From Microbacterium sp. LWH11-1.2 (GTDB taxonomy: Bacteria; Actinomycetota; Actinomycetes; Actinomycetales; Microbacteriaceae), in assembly GCF_038397745.1 (NCBI RefSeq), contig NZ_CP151636.1, positions 992,001-1,056,000 on the forward strand: a DNA stretch of 64,000 bases, read 5' to 3'. Of the stretch, positions 52,715-62,442 are shown piece after piece. Within the stretch, counting starts at the first letter, position 1. Each line of letters starts with the position of its first letter. Below the pieces are notes generated by a model, which worked only from the letters and a program-made list of their open reading frames with translations, was not told where the DNA came from and ran no database searches. The position numbers and the translations under genes were made by a program.

Positions 52715-53209
52715 ATGACCTTCGACGTCTCCGACGGCCCCCGCATCGAGCACAGGGATGCCGCACCCACCGTCGGCATCCGTCTGGTGACGCCGTTCCG
52801 CGGCATGCTCGGCGTCCGGGATCAGCTCCTGGCGGAGCTCGCCGCCTGGCTCACGGAGCGCGATCTGCACACGGACGGGCCCTTCTTCCTGCGACTCCAC
52901 CACGTCGACATGGCCGCCGACATGGAGATCGAAGTCGGCGTCTTCGGCATCGATCACCCCGGTGACGGACGCGTGCGAGCGGGCACGCAGCCGCCCGGCG
53001 ACTACGCCCTGCTCGCGTATCGCGGCAGCTCGCTCCAGGCCAATCGGATGCTGCTCGGATGGGTCGACGAGTCGACGCGGGACTTCGACGCCGACCCGTC
53101 GACCGGTGCGTGGGCCGGCCGTTTCGAGGTCCTCCGCACGGATCCCCGGATCGAGCCGCGGAAGACCGCCTGGACGACGGAGCTCGCCTTCCTCCTCGCC
53201 GAGGGGTGA
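52715..53209 (+). CDS. Hypothetical small-molecule-binding-like protein (GyrI-like)
   Basis: A 164-residue protein. Its two-part beta-alpha pattern (VTPFRGMLGVRDQLLAELAAWL, then MEIEVGVFGIDHPG and GDYALLAYRGS) resembles GyrI-like/effector-binding domains, which occur free or attached to AraC regulators. No DNA-binding part is present. Function unknown. Preceded by a weak ribosome site and followed 95 bp later by the DUF1801-like gene. Confidence 0.65.
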   Translation: MTFDVSDGPRIEHRDAAPTVGIRLVTPFRGMLGVRDQLLAELAAWLTERDLHTDGPFFLRLHHVDMAADMEIEVGVFGIDHPGDGRVRAGTQPPGDYALLAYRGSSLQANRMLLGWVDESTRDFDADPSTGAWAGRFEVLRTDPRIEPRKTAWTTELAFLLAEG

Positions 53210-53304
53210 GCGCGGGCGAGATCGATCACGAATCGAGAAGCGCGGCGACCGAGCGCATCCGTAGCCTGGAACACATCGACGGAGCACGACGAGAGGAGCC
53301 GATC

Positions 53305-53754
53305 ATGGCCGAGGACACGAAGAACTTCACCGCCGAAGAGCGCGAGGCCATGCAGGCCGCCGCGAAAGAGGCCAAGACCAAGCGCTCGCGGGCGAAGAAG
53401 ACGCCCGAGGAGCAGCGCGCCGAAGGCGAGGCCGACCTCAAGGAGGCCATCGCCAAGCTGTCGGACGACTCCGACAAGAAGCTCGCGACGGGGCTGCACG
53501 AGCTGGTCTCCGAGGTCGCTCCCGACCTCGTGCCCCGCACCTACTACGGCATGCCGGCGTGGGGAAAGGACGGCAAGGTCCTGTGCTTCTTCCAGCCCGC
53601 GAGCAAGTTCAAGGTGCGCTACGGCACGTTCGGCTTCGAACCGATCTCGAACCTCGACGACGGCACGATGTGGCCGACCGCGTACGCGCTGCTCGAGTTG
53701 ACATCTGCGAACAGGAAGCTCCTCGCGGAGCGCATTCGTCTCGCGATCAGCTGA
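53305..53754 (+). CDS. DUF1801-like (YdhG) protein with charged N-terminus
   Basis: A 149-residue protein with GAGAGGAG before the ATG. Residues 1-55 are charged and helical (EAKTKRSRAKKTPEEQRAEGE); the rest shows DUF1801 features: RTYYGMPAWGKDGKVLCFF and FKVRYGTFGF. Proteins of this family are small and of unsettled function, some called iron-chaperone-like. The start is chosen by the ribosome site. Confidence 0.75.
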   Translation: MAEDTKNFTAEEREAMQAAAKEAKTKRSRAKKTPEEQRAEGEADLKEAIAKLSDDSDKKLATGLHELVSEVAPDLVPRTYYGMPAWGKDGKVLCFFQPASKFKVRYGTFGFEPISNLDDGTMWPTAYALLELTSANRKLLAERIRLAIS

Positions 53755-53816
53755 CGTTCGCGGCCGCGGCTGGAAGCCCGGAGACAGGCGCGGCGGTGCG
53801 CAGTAGCGTGGACGCC

Positions 53817-54929
53817 GTGAGCACACCGCCCTTCCCCGCCTCCGTGTACGCCGCCCGACTCGAGCGGGCGGCGGCCCTCGCCGCAGCGGCCGGCCTCGAC
53901 GCGATCATCGTCGGTCCCGGCCCCGATCTGCAGTATCTCGTCGGGGTCGAGGGTGACACGATCGAACGCCTCACCGCCCTGGTGATCGGAGCGGCCGCAC
54001 CCACGGTCGTCGTCCCGCGGATGGAGCTCGCGAAGGTGCGCTCGACCGCGGTCGGCGAGCTCGGCCTCGCGGTCGCGGACTGGGTCGACGGCGAGAACCC
54101 CTACGACCTGGTCGCCGCGGCCGTCGGAGAGGCCTCCCGGATCGGCGTTTCGGACGCCCTCCCGGCGCTGCACGTCATCCCGCTCGGCACGCGCCTCGGT
54201 CTGACGCTCGAGCTCGCGACCCCGGTGCTGCGCGAGAGCCGCATGATCAAGGATGCGACGGAGATCGCGGAGCTCCGTCGCGCCGGCCGGGCGATCGACG
54301 CCGTGCATCGGCGGGTGCCCGAGTGGCTGCGCGCCGGTCGCACCGAGCGGGAGGTCGCCGCCGACATCGCGGAGGCGATCGTGGCCGAGGGCCATCGCAC
54401 GGTCGAGTTCGTGATCGTCGGCTCCGGCCCGAACGGTGCGGATCCGCACCACGAGGTGTCGGATCGTGTGATCGACGACGGCGACATCGTGGTGGTCGAC
54501 ATCGGCGGTGCCGTGCCGAGCGGGTACAACTCCGACAGCACCCGCACCTACGTCGTGGGCACGCCCGACCCCGCCGCTGCCGAGCGCATCGCGGTGCTCG
54601 TGCGCGCGCAGCAGGCGGCCGTCGATGCGGTCCGCCCCGGCGCGACGGCATCCGAGGTGGACGCCGCCGCCCGGGGCGTCCTGGCGCAGGCCGGTCTCGG
54701 AGACGCGTTCCTGCACCGCACGGGTCACGGCATCGGCGTCTCGGTGCACGAGGAGCCGTACATCGCCCCCGGCAACGACCTGGAGCTGCGCGAGGGCATG
54801 GCCTTCAGCATCGAACCCGGCATCTACTTCGCGGGCTCGTGGGGCGCCCGTATCGAGGACATCGTGGTCGTGACAGCGGACGGCTGCGAGCGCCTCAACG
54901 TCGCACCGCACACATTGACCTCGGTGTGA
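53817..54929 (+). CDS. M24-family Xaa-Pro aminopeptidase-like peptidase
   Basis: A 370-residue peptidase starting at GTG 53817. The creatinase-like N-terminal domain is about 1-135. The pita-bread C-terminal domain has metal ligands in IVVVDIGG, NSDSTRTY, HRTGHGIGV, SIEPGIYF and RIEDIVV. Such enzymes remove residues before proline in the cytoplasm using two metal ions. It stands alone. Confidence 0.91.
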   Translation: MSTPPFPASVYAARLERAAALAAAAGLDAIIVGPGPDLQYLVGVEGDTIERLTALVIGAAAPTVVVPRMELAKVRSTAVGELGLAVADWVDGENPYDLVAAAVGEASRIGVSDALPALHVIPLGTRLGLTLELATPVLRESRMIKDATEIAELRRAGRAIDAVHRRVPEWLRAGRTEREVAADIAEAIVAEGHRTVEFVIVGSGPNGADPHHEVSDRVIDDGDIVVVDIGGAVPSGYNSDSTRTYVVGTPDPAAAERIAVLVRAQQAAVDAVRPGATASEVDAAARGVLAQAGLGDAFLHRTGHGIGVSVHEEPYIAPGNDLELREGMAFSIEPGIYFAGSWGARIEDIVVVTADGCERLNVAPHTLTSV

Positions 54930-54971
54930 CGAAATATTGGCCTGAGTCCAGAAATACTCTAGGAAGGATGT

Positions 54972-56102
54972 ATGACATCCTTCTCGAGATTCGGATCCGC
55001 CGCGCTCGGCGTGGTGGCCCTCGCCGCCGCCGGCCTGTTCATAGCACCGGCGCCCCCGGCATCCGCTCATGGTTACGTCGGCGGCACGTCGTCGTCGCTC
55101 ATCGCCCGGGCCGCCTGGTCGGCCAACGCCGATCGCGGTGCGGTGCAGTACGAGCCGCAGAGCCTCGAAGCCCCGAAGGGCTTCCCCGCCGCCGGTCCGG
55201 TCGACGGGAAGCTGGCCTCGGCCGGGGGCCTGTTCGGCGGCGACCTCGACGAGCAGTCGGCGACCCGATGGGCCAAGAACCTCGTCCAGCCGGGTCCTGT
55301 CCAGGTGGCATGGTCCCTGACCGCCGCGCATCGGACCGCCGAATGGCGCTACTTCATCACGAAGCAGGGATGGGACCCCAACGACCCGCTGGAGCGCGAC
55401 GACCTCGAGCTGCTGACCAGCTTCGACGGCGGCGGCGGCATCCCGACCGTGCCGACCGTGCACACGCTGAACATCCCGGCGGACCACACCGGCTACCACG
55501 TGATCTACGCCGTCTGGGACATCGCCGACACGCAGAACGCCTTCTACAACACGATCGACATCGACGTGCGCGGCGGGGGAGCGGTCGACCCCGTGGACCC
55601 CGTCGATCCGGTCGACCCCGTGGACCCGGTCGACCCGTCGGCTCCGGCCGCGCCGGGTGGGCTGCACACCATGGATCGCACGGCGACCACCGTCGACCTC
55701 ATGTGGTCGGCGGCCGCCGGTGCGGACGAGTACCGCATCGAGCGATCGCTCGACGGCGTGAGCTTCACCGCCGTCGGCACCACCGCGTCGACGAGCTTCC
55801 TCGACAGCGGCCTCACCGCCGCGACGACCTACCGCTACCGCGTCGTGGCCGTGTCCGACGCCGGGGAGACCGCGAGCTCGGTGCTCACCGCGACGACGGA
55901 TGCCGAAGAGCCCACCGGCCCTGTCGACGGCATCCCGGAGTGGTCGGCGACGGCCGCGTACACGCGCGGCGATCTCGTCCAGCATCTCGGCGTCGTCTAC
56001 CGCGCCGTCCAGTCGCACCGCGGCTGGGGCGACGAGACCTGGATCACCGCCCTGTCGCTCTGGGAGCCGACGACGGCTCCCGCCGCAGGCCACGCCCACT
56101 GA
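54972..56102 (+). CDS. Secreted lytic polysaccharide monooxygenase (AA10) with fibronectin III and chitin-binding modules
   Basis: A 376-residue secreted enzyme. The signal ends ASA before HGYVGG, so the mature protein begins with His33, the first copper ligand; His120 in LTAAHRTAEWRYF is the second and NAFYNTIDI holds the axial aromatic. Next comes a (VDP) repeat linker of about 18 residues, a fibronectin III domain (about 226-315) and a CBM5/12 chitin module (WSATAAYTRGDLVQHLG, about 330-372). AA10 enzymes break crystalline chitin or cellulose by oxidation. AGGAAGG precedes the ATG. Followed by a strong terminator. Confidence 0.93.
   Translation: MTSFSRFGSAALGVVALAAAGLFIAPAPPASAHGYVGGTSSSLIARAAWSANADRGAVQYEPQSLEAPKGFPAAGPVDGKLASAGGLFGGDLDEQSATRWAKNLVQPGPVQVAWSLTAAHRTAEWRYFITKQGWDPNDPLERDDLELLTSFDGGGGIPTVPTVHTLNIPADHTGYHVIYAVWDIADTQNAFYNTIDIDVRGGGAVDPVDPVDPVDPVDPVDPSAPAAPGGLHTMDRTATTVDLMWSAAAGADEYRIERSLDGVSFTAVGTTASTSFLDSGLTAATTYRYRVVAVSDAGETASSVLTATTDAEEPTGPVDGIPEWSATAAYTRGDLVQHLGVVYRAVQSHRGWGDETWITALSLWEPTTAPAAGHAH
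55584..55637 (+). repeat. Six 9-bp units encoding the Val-Asp-Pro linker of the LPMO
   Basis: Units such as GTCGACCCC and GTGGACCCC repeat six times without gaps, encoding a Val-Asp-Pro linker. Slippage could alter the linker length among strains. Confidence 0.85.
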
Positions 56103-56173
56103 CGGCTCAGATCGCAGAGCGGCAGCGATTCCGCGGACGGATGCCTGTCGTATCGCGACCGGAACGAGAAAGC

Positions 56174-56207
56174 CACCGCCCTCCCGGAGAACTCCGGGAG
56201 GGCGGTG
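56174..56207. terminator. Bidirectional terminator between LPMO and GH92 genes
   Basis: Arms of 16 bp (56174-56189 and 56192-56207), starting CACCGCCCTCCC, pair perfectly with only AA between them. It lies between convergent stops at 56102 and 56226. Confidence 0.85.
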
Positions 56208-56225
56208 ACGTGGGGCCTGTGAGGG

Positions 56226-59200
56226 TCAGGCCTCCGTACGCCGCCGACGGACCACCAGGATGCCTCCGGCTGCGAGCAGCACGAGCAACAGGGTGATGAG
56301 CGAGAGGGGGATCGCCCCACCCGTTCCTGCGAGTCCGCCGCCGTCGCCTGCGGCCGCTGTCACCTGCAGCGCGACGCGGGCGCTCAGGCCCGAGTCCGCG
56401 CCTTCGGCGACGAGCGTGTGCGCACCCGCCGGAGCGGATGCCGGCACGGTCACGGCGATGCGGAAGGCACCGGTCCCGTCAGCGGTCACCTGACCGAGAC
56501 GGATCGGGTCGGAGTGGAGAGTGACCGTGACGGTCTCACCCGCTGCGAAGCCGCGGCCGATGATCTCCAGGCTTCCACCCTGCACGACGCTGCTCTGCCC
56601 GATCACGAGCTCGGCGTCCAGCACCGGGGTGCTGCGCACCTCGATCGTGAGCGGCTCCGACTCGGAACCCGCCCACTCCTTCGGGTCGGACGGCACGAAC
56701 CGGGCGACGAAGGTGTGCGCTCCCGACGTGGCGACCAGCACATCGGCCGTCGCCTCACCGCCCGTGACCGTGGCCGAACCGACGACGACGCCGGCCTCGA
56801 GGAACTCGACCGTACCCTCCGCCTTCTTCGGCTTCACGCTCGCGGTCAGCGCGACCGACTCGCCGGCGACCGGGTCGTCGGATCCTGCCGTCAGCTTCAC
56901 GTTCGTGTGCTGCGGCGCCGGGGTGTCGCTCGTGACCCGGATCGACGCCCTGGCCTCGATCTTCGAGACGTCTCCGATCGCGACCACGGGGTGATCACCG
57001 TCGACGGCCTTCTTCGGAACCTGGATCTCGGCGCTGATGGCACCGGCATCCGTGGCCGTCACGACGACCGGCTCCTCGTCGTCGATGCGGATCGAGACGC
57101 TCTCGCCACCGGCGAAGCCCGTGCCCGTGACCGAGACCTCGTCGCCGGGGCGTGCTTCCGCCGGCACCGTGATCTGCGGGTCGTACTGCGGCTCGGGTTC
57201 GGTGACGACGACCTCGAGCGCGGCATCCGCCGACTTCACGCCGTCGTCCGCCGTGATCGTCACCGTGAAGGTGCCGGCCGTGGCGTACGTGTGGCCCGCC
57301 TTGACGGCGCCCTCTGCGACATCGACCGCGGTGACGGGAGACCCGTCGCCCCAGTTGACGACCGCGGTGACGTCGCCGGTGCCGCCGGTGACGGTCGCCA
57401 GCGTCGCGTCGAACTCCTCGCCGGCGATCTGACCGGGCACACTGCCGGCCTCGACGCTCAGCGGGGCGGCCGCCGCCCTGTCGCCGTCCGAGGCGAACGC
57501 GAACAGATGCACCCGTCCGTCGTTCAGCTCACCGGGCTCCTGCGGCATGGTCAGCGACTCGACGACCTTCGGCGCACCGGCGTCGTCGACGTCGAGCGTG
57601 ATCGGCGCCGTCGCGTAGATCGCGGTGTTCTTGGCGCCCCCGCCCTCGGCGCCGGTCCCGGAGAGGCGACCCTCCGAGATCGTCAGCACCGTGTTGTTCT
57701 TGTAGGGGTTGCCGGATGCACCGACCCAGTCGCCCAGGCTGATCGTCACCGTCTGCGTGCTGCCGTCGGTGAAGTGCAGCGTGGCCTCGGAGTCGCGGTT
57801 GCTCTCGGTCGCTGTGCCGATGAAGGAGAGCTGCGTCGCCCCGGTGCCCAGCGAGAGCTTGACGGTCTGACCCTCGCCGGTGATGTTGTCGGGCGCGCCC
57901 GCCGCCACCGCCGGAAGGTCGTAGGTCAGCTCCGTGCCGGGGATCGTGAGGGTCTGGCCCTGCACGAATCCGTCGGCCGCCAGCTTGTCGCGGTAGTAGC
58001 CGTGGCCCTGCGAGTCGCAGTTCGCCGCGGTCAGACCGAGGTCGCCGATGCAGACGTTGTTGAAGGCGCCCACGAAGGTCTCGTCGCGGAAGGCCGTGAC
58101 GGTCGCCGTGGCCTGCGCCACCGCACCCGCCGAGTCGCGCACCGTGATCGTCGCCGAGTAGGTCCCGGGAGCGGTGAAGGTGTGCGGAGCGCTCACCTTC
58201 CAGCCGCCGAGGTCGTCTCGGGTGAGCTGCGCGTCGGCCTGCTCCTCACCGTCGCCGTAGTCGACCGTGACGGTGTAGCCGCTGGCATCCGTCTCCGTTC
58301 CGACGATCGTCGCGAGCTGACCGGCGAACTCGGTGCCGACGGCGACCCGCTGCGCGGGGCCGGCCGCGATCGAGAGGCCGTCGGCCGCCGAGGCGGAGGC
58401 GAACAGCTCGACTTCCGACAGACCGAGCGTCGCACTCGCACCCTGCAGGGTGAGCCTGATGCTCGTGTAGCCGTCGTCGTTCTTCGCCGTGAAGGGGCGG
58501 GTCTGAGTGTCCCAGGCGAACGCCTGGCCGTCTCGGCTGTCGAGTTCGGTCCAGGTCGTGCCGTCCATCGACCCCTCGAGCGTCCAGCTCGACGGGGCAT
58601 CGGCCTTCGCCGCGCTCGTCAGCGTGTACTGCCCGATCGACACCGGACCGGACTGCGAGGTCCACACGAGCTCTGCGGTGTCACCCGAGAACGTCACCTT
58701 CGAGTTCATGTTGTCGTCGACGAGGGAGGCGACGGGCGTGCCGTCGGTCGCCGCGAGTGTTCCGCGGCCGGGCTTCGTGGCGTCCACGAGGGTCGTGGGC
58801 ACCTCGAGCTGCTCGCCGAGGTCCTTGGCACCCCAGGCCGAGGGAGTGGCGCTCATCGTGAAGTCGAGCGTTCCCCCTTCGCGAACCAGGTCGCCGTCGA
58901 ACGTGGTCTCGGAGATCGCCTCGCCGTTGATGCTGACACCGGCGACGTAGTCCTGACCCTCGGAAGCACCGGGAGCGTTGATCACCAGTTCCTTGTCGCC
59001 GATCGAGAGCGTCGCGCTGTCGAACAGCGGCGTGCCGACCGTGTAGTCGCCGGAGCCGACCTCGAGCGGGTAGAACCCGAGTGCCGAGAAGACGTACCAG
59101 GCCGAGAACTCGCCGTTGTCCTCATCGCCCGGGTAGCCCTGGCCGATGTCGGAGCCCACGAAGAGGCGGTCCTGGATGTCGCGGATCAGCTCCTGCGCCC

Positions 59201-62200
59201 CGGACGGGTCGCCGGCTTCGGCGAGCACATAGGGGATGTGATGCGCGATCTGGTTCGACATGCCGAGCATCCCGAGACGGACGTCACGCGCTTCGCGTGC
59301 CTCGTGGATGCCGGAGTAGTCGGCCTTCTCGCGAACCGTGAGGAACTCGTGCATCTCGTCGACCAGTCCGTGGCGCCCGCCGTACAGAGCGGCCAGTCCG
59401 TCGACGTCGTGCGGAGCGTGGAAACCGAAGGTCCAGGCGCTCGCCTCGGTGAAGGCACCACCCCAGGCCTTGCGGTCGAAGTCCGCACCCGAGGTCCAGG
59501 AGCCGTCGGCGTTGCGCGAGGTGAACGTGCCCGCTTCCGGGTTGTACATCTCGACGTAGTGCTCGGCACGCGCCTCGAAGTAGGTCGCCTCCTCCTTCAA
59601 CTGCTCGACGCGCTCGGCCGGGGTCTTCGGGTCCTCGGAGAGGGCCTTCGCCATCTCGGCGATGCCGAAGTCGTTGATGTAGCCCTCCAGACCCCACGAC
59701 GCGCTCTCGTGCGTCGTCGCCTCGGTGTAACCGAGGAAGATCGACTGTCCGAGGCCCTTGCGTCCGACGGCGTTCGACGCCGGGAGCACGGTCGCGTTCT
59801 TCACGGCCGCGTCATAGGCCTCGAGCGCCGTGTCGGTGCTGAGCGCACCGGCCAGATACGCCTCGGCGAACGCGACGTCGGAGCTGGTTCCGGTCATCAG
59901 GTCGGCATAGCCGGGGGACGACCACCGTGCGACCCAGCCGCCGTCGCGGTACTGCTGCACGAAGCCGTCGACGAGTTCTTCCGTCACATCGGGGTAGAGC
60001 AGCGAGTACAGCGGCCAGGCCGTGCGATACGTGTCCCAGAATCCGTTGTTGACGTAGATCTTGCCGTCGACGATCTTGGCGTTCGTCTGGGTGTCTGTCG
60101 CCGATCCGCTCGTCGCCGAGACAGGGCTGGCGTACTTGTAGACCGGGTCTGCCTCGGTGCCCGTGTTCTCGAACTGCGAGTTCGGGTACAGGTTGAGGCG
60201 GTACAGGCTCGAGTAGAGGGTCACGAGCTGGGTGTCGGTGGCGCCCTTCACGTCGTGCACGACGCTGAGCCGCTCGTTCCAGGCGTCGCGCACGTCGGCG
60301 TGCGCCTGGTCGAACGAGACGCCCTCGAGCTCGAACGCATGGTTGGTCCGCGCCTGATCCTGCGAGATGAACGACGACGACAGCCGCAGCTCGACCGTGC
60401 GGTCGGTGGCCGTGTCGAAGGCGGCGAAGCGGGCGGAGCCGTTGCGGTCTCCGCGCGTGGTCGCGCCCGCGTTCGCAGGCTCCCGGTCGAAGGTGCCGTA
60501 CACGTACATGCGCGTGCGTCCGGGCCAGCCGGAGCCGCCGTCGACCCAGCCGGTGACCGTGTCGCCCGAGATCGTCAGCTTCGACGAGTCGACCAGCTGG
60601 TCGATCAGCACCGAGCTCGCGTCGCCGGTGAACTCGAACCGGTAGATCGCGCCGTGATCGGTGGCGGTGACCTCGGTGCGGATGCCGTTGTCGAACTCGA
60701 CACCGTAGATGTCCGGCCGCGCGGTCTCGTTCTCGTGGTGGAACGTCAGCTTGCGGTCGTTGAGAGACGAGGTCGGGTCGGCGTTGGCCGCAGGCATCAC
60801 CGCGATCTGGTTGCGGTCGCCCATCCAGATGCTCGGCTGGTGCGAGAGTCCGATGCCGTTGAGCGCCGGCAGGTTCTGCGCGTTGTTCGCCCGCTGGTAT
60901 TGGTAGATCGTGCCGACGTTGTCGGCGTTGGTCATCGGCGTGATGAAGTTGAAGCCGTTCGGCCAGGCGGTCGCGGGCAGGTTGTTGCCGCGAGAGAATC
61001 CGCCGGTCGAGTTCGTGCCGCGACGCGTGTCGACGTAGGAGACGAGGCCGTCGGACGTGTCGAGCTCTTCGGCCGCGCCGATCGCGATGTCGTCGAGCCA
61101 GCCGGTGAAGGCGGTCGCGCCGGTCGGCACCTCGACGCCCTTGACCTCGGCGCCCGGGTGGTCGTAGCGGAACAGGATGTCGTCGACGGTCCGACCGGCG
61201 AACGAGCCGAGGTCGACCGTGACCTTGTTCCACTGGTTCGGCCACAGCACGTTGGACTGGCCCTGCTGACGGGCGTTCGCGCCGTAGCCGTAGGAGTCGA
61301 CGGCTCCGCTGGCGGAGAGCGTCGTCCCGTCGTCGAACAGCAGATCGACGGCCACGAAGGTCGCGGCGTACGTCTGCTCGCCGTCGAGAACCGGGAAGAC
61401 GAGGTACGAGAGCTCGCTGTCCTGCTCGACCGTGACGTCGGCGGCGTCGTAGAGCACGCTCGTGGACGAGGCGGGACCGGCATCGAGGTGGCGTCCGGTG
61501 TACTGCAGCGCCTTGGTGCCGGAGAAGCCGACGCCGGTCTTGGCCGTGTCGGAGCTCGTCGGGCCGTTCCCGATCTGCAGCATCAGGTCGGCGGGCTCCG
61601 GAGTCGCGCCGTCGACGGCGATCGGCTCCCAACCCGCGAGCTGCACGATGTTCTTGCTCGGGTTCTTCGTGGCGAGCACGTCGAGGCGGTAGTAGACGAA
61701 AGCGTCGCTCGGCGCCGCGAGGGTGAAGGAGCGCGTCTCGCCGCGGCCGGAGAACAGCTCGCCGGACCGCTCGTCGACGGTCACCCAGTCGGTGCCGTTG
61801 TTCGATCCCTGGACGCGGAAGTCCTTCGGGTCGCGGTCGGGCTCGTCATTGCCGGACGTGAGCGTGTAGCGGACCATCGGCTGCGGGGCGGAGAGCTGGT
61901 ACTGCACCCACGCGGCGTTCTTGAAGGCGAGCCACTTGGTTCCGGCGTTGCCGTCGGCGAGGAACGCCGCGCCTTCGTTGGGAGTGTTCTGATCGGATGC
62001 CGTCACGGCGGTGACCGCGCCGAGCACACTGCCCGGGACGAAGCGGCTGCCCGTGACGTTGACCGCCTCACCGGTGCCGGCGAGCACGGGCGCTGCGTCA
62101 TCCGTCTCGAACGACGAGGCGAACGCGGTCGGGCCGGCGGCGGTGGCCTGCATCGGCGTCAGCAGCGCCGCGGTGACCGCGACGGCGATGCCGGCCGCGG

Positions 62201-62249
62201 CCCATGATCGGCGCGCGGGTCGTGCATGAACGGGGCTGGGGACCCTCAT
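56226..62249 (-). CDS. Giant cell-surface GH92 alpha-mannosidase-like protein with LAGTG sorting signal
   Basis: A 2007-residue exported protein. AGGAG is six bases before the ATG at 62249. Order: signal peptide, F5/8-type carbohydrate domain (about 50-215), a jelly-roll segment, the GH92 catalytic domain (about 405-1110) with YVDTRRGTNSTGGF, GLEGYINDFGIAEMA and GDEDNGEFSAWYVFSALGF, a second F5/8-like domain, a PKD repeat, a beta module, a second PKD and Ig-like units. It ends with LAGTG (residues 1973-1977), a membrane helix and RRRRTEA, a class E sortase signal. GH92 enzymes cut alpha-mannose bonds with calcium. Divergent from a LacI gene. Confidence 0.92.
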   Translation of the reverse strand: MRVPSPVHARPARRSWAAAGIAVAVTAALLTPMQATAAGPTAFASSFETDDAAPVLAGTGEAVNVTGSRFVPGSVLGAVTAVTASDQNTPNEGAAFLADGNAGTKWLAFKNAAWVQYQLSAPQPMVRYTLTSGNDEPDRDPKDFRVQGSNNGTDWVTVDERSGELFSGRGETRSFTLAAPSDAFVYYRLDVLATKNPSKNIVQLAGWEPIAVDGATPEPADLMLQIGNGPTSSDTAKTGVGFSGTKALQYTGRHLDAGPASSTSVLYDAADVTVEQDSELSYLVFPVLDGEQTYAATFVAVDLLFDDGTTLSASGAVDSYGYGANARQQGQSNVLWPNQWNKVTVDLGSFAGRTVDDILFRYDHPGAEVKGVEVPTGATAFTGWLDDIAIGAAEELDTSDGLVSYVDTRRGTNSTGGFSRGNNLPATAWPNGFNFITPMTNADNVGTIYQYQRANNAQNLPALNGIGLSHQPSIWMGDRNQIAVMPAANADPTSSLNDRKLTFHHENETARPDIYGVEFDNGIRTEVTATDHGAIYRFEFTGDASSVLIDQLVDSSKLTISGDTVTGWVDGGSGWPGRTRMYVYGTFDREPANAGATTRGDRNGSARFAAFDTATDRTVELRLSSSFISQDQARTNHAFELEGVSFDQAHADVRDAWNERLSVVHDVKGATDTQLVTLYSSLYRLNLYPNSQFENTGTEADPVYKYASPVSATSGSATDTQTNAKIVDGKIYVNNGFWDTYRTAWPLYSLLYPDVTEELVDGFVQQYRDGGWVARWSSPGYADLMTGTSSDVAFAEAYLAGALSTDTALEAYDAAVKNATVLPASNAVGRKGLGQSIFLGYTEATTHESASWGLEGYINDFGIAEMAKALSEDPKTPAERVEQLKEEATYFEARAEHYVEMYNPEAGTFTSRNADGSWTSGADFDRKAWGGAFTEASAWTFGFHAPHDVDGLAALYGGRHGLVDEMHEFLTVREKADYSGIHEAREARDVRLGMLGMSNQIAHHIPYVLAEAGDPSGAQELIRDIQDRLFVGSDIGQGYPGDEDNGEFSAWYVFSALGFYPLEVGSGDYTVGTPLFDSATLSIGDKELVINAPGASEGQDYVAGVSINGEAISETTFDGDLVREGGTLDFTMSATPSAWGAKDLGEQLEVPTTLVDATKPGRGTLAATDGTPVASLVDDNMNSKVTFSGDTAELVWTSQSGPVSIGQYTLTSAAKADAPSSWTLEGSMDGTTWTELDSRDGQAFAWDTQTRPFTAKNDDGYTSIRLTLQGASATLGLSEVELFASASAADGLSIAAGPAQRVAVGTEFAGQLATIVGTETDASGYTVTVDYGDGEEQADAQLTRDDLGGWKVSAPHTFTAPGTYSATITVRDSAGAVAQATATVTAFRDETFVGAFNNVCIGDLGLTAANCDSQGHGYYRDKLAADGFVQGQTLTIPGTELTYDLPAVAAGAPDNITGEGQTVKLSLGTGATQLSFIGTATESNRDSEATLHFTDGSTQTVTISLGDWVGASGNPYKNNTVLTISEGRLSGTGAEGGGAKNTAIYATAPITLDVDDAGAPKVVESLTMPQEPGELNDGRVHLFAFASDGDRAAAAPLSVEAGSVPGQIAGEEFDATLATVTGGTGDVTAVVNWGDGSPVTAVDVAEGAVKAGHTYATAGTFTVTITADDGVKSADAALEVVVTEPEPQYDPQITVPAEARPGDEVSVTGTGFAGGESVSIRIDDEEPVVVTATDAGAISAEIQVPKKAVDGDHPVVAIGDVSKIEARASIRVTSDTPAPQHTNVKLTAGSDDPVAGESVALTASVKPKKAEGTVEFLEAGVVVGSATVTGGEATADVLVATSGAHTFVARFVPSDPKEWAGSESEPLTIEVRSTPVLDAELVIGQSSVVQGGSLEIIGRGFAAGETVTVTLHSDPIRLGQVTADGTGAFRIAVTVPASAPAGAHTLVAEGADSGLSARVALQVTAAAGDGGGLAGTGGAIPLSLITLLLVLLAAGGILVVRRRRTEA

Positions 62250-62322
62250 GATTGCTCCTCGAAACTTCACTGCTCTGTGTCGTTCGTCTGCCGTGGATCG
62301 CGTCGCGAGGCGGCTGGACGGT

Positions 62323-62340
62323 TATGACACCGCTGTCATA
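62323..62340. promoter_or_regulatory. LacI-type palindromic operator between GH92 and LacI genes
   Basis: TATGACA-CCGC-TGTCATA is a perfect inverted repeat with 7-bp arms and a central CG, typical of LacI operators. A weaker one, ATCAC...GTGAT, lies at 62354-62370. Both are in the 193-bp divergent gap, which otherwise holds no gene. Confidence 0.75.
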
Positions 62341-62442
62341 TGATGAGGACGCTATCACAGCGCCGGTGATGTGTGGAAGATGCATCTCGCATCCGCCGAC
62401 CGTCATAATGAGCTATCCGCCGCCCGGGCGGCAGGGGGACGC

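Noticed and set aside
55584..55637. CRISPR-like short repeat array
   Set aside because: Units are 9 bp without spacers and lie inside a reading frame as codons for Val-Asp-Pro.
56418..62207. 1929-codon rightward frame opposite the GH92 gene
   Set aside because: Despite the length, it is an antisense shadow with very low complexity; the leftward protein has complete domains, signal and sorting motif.
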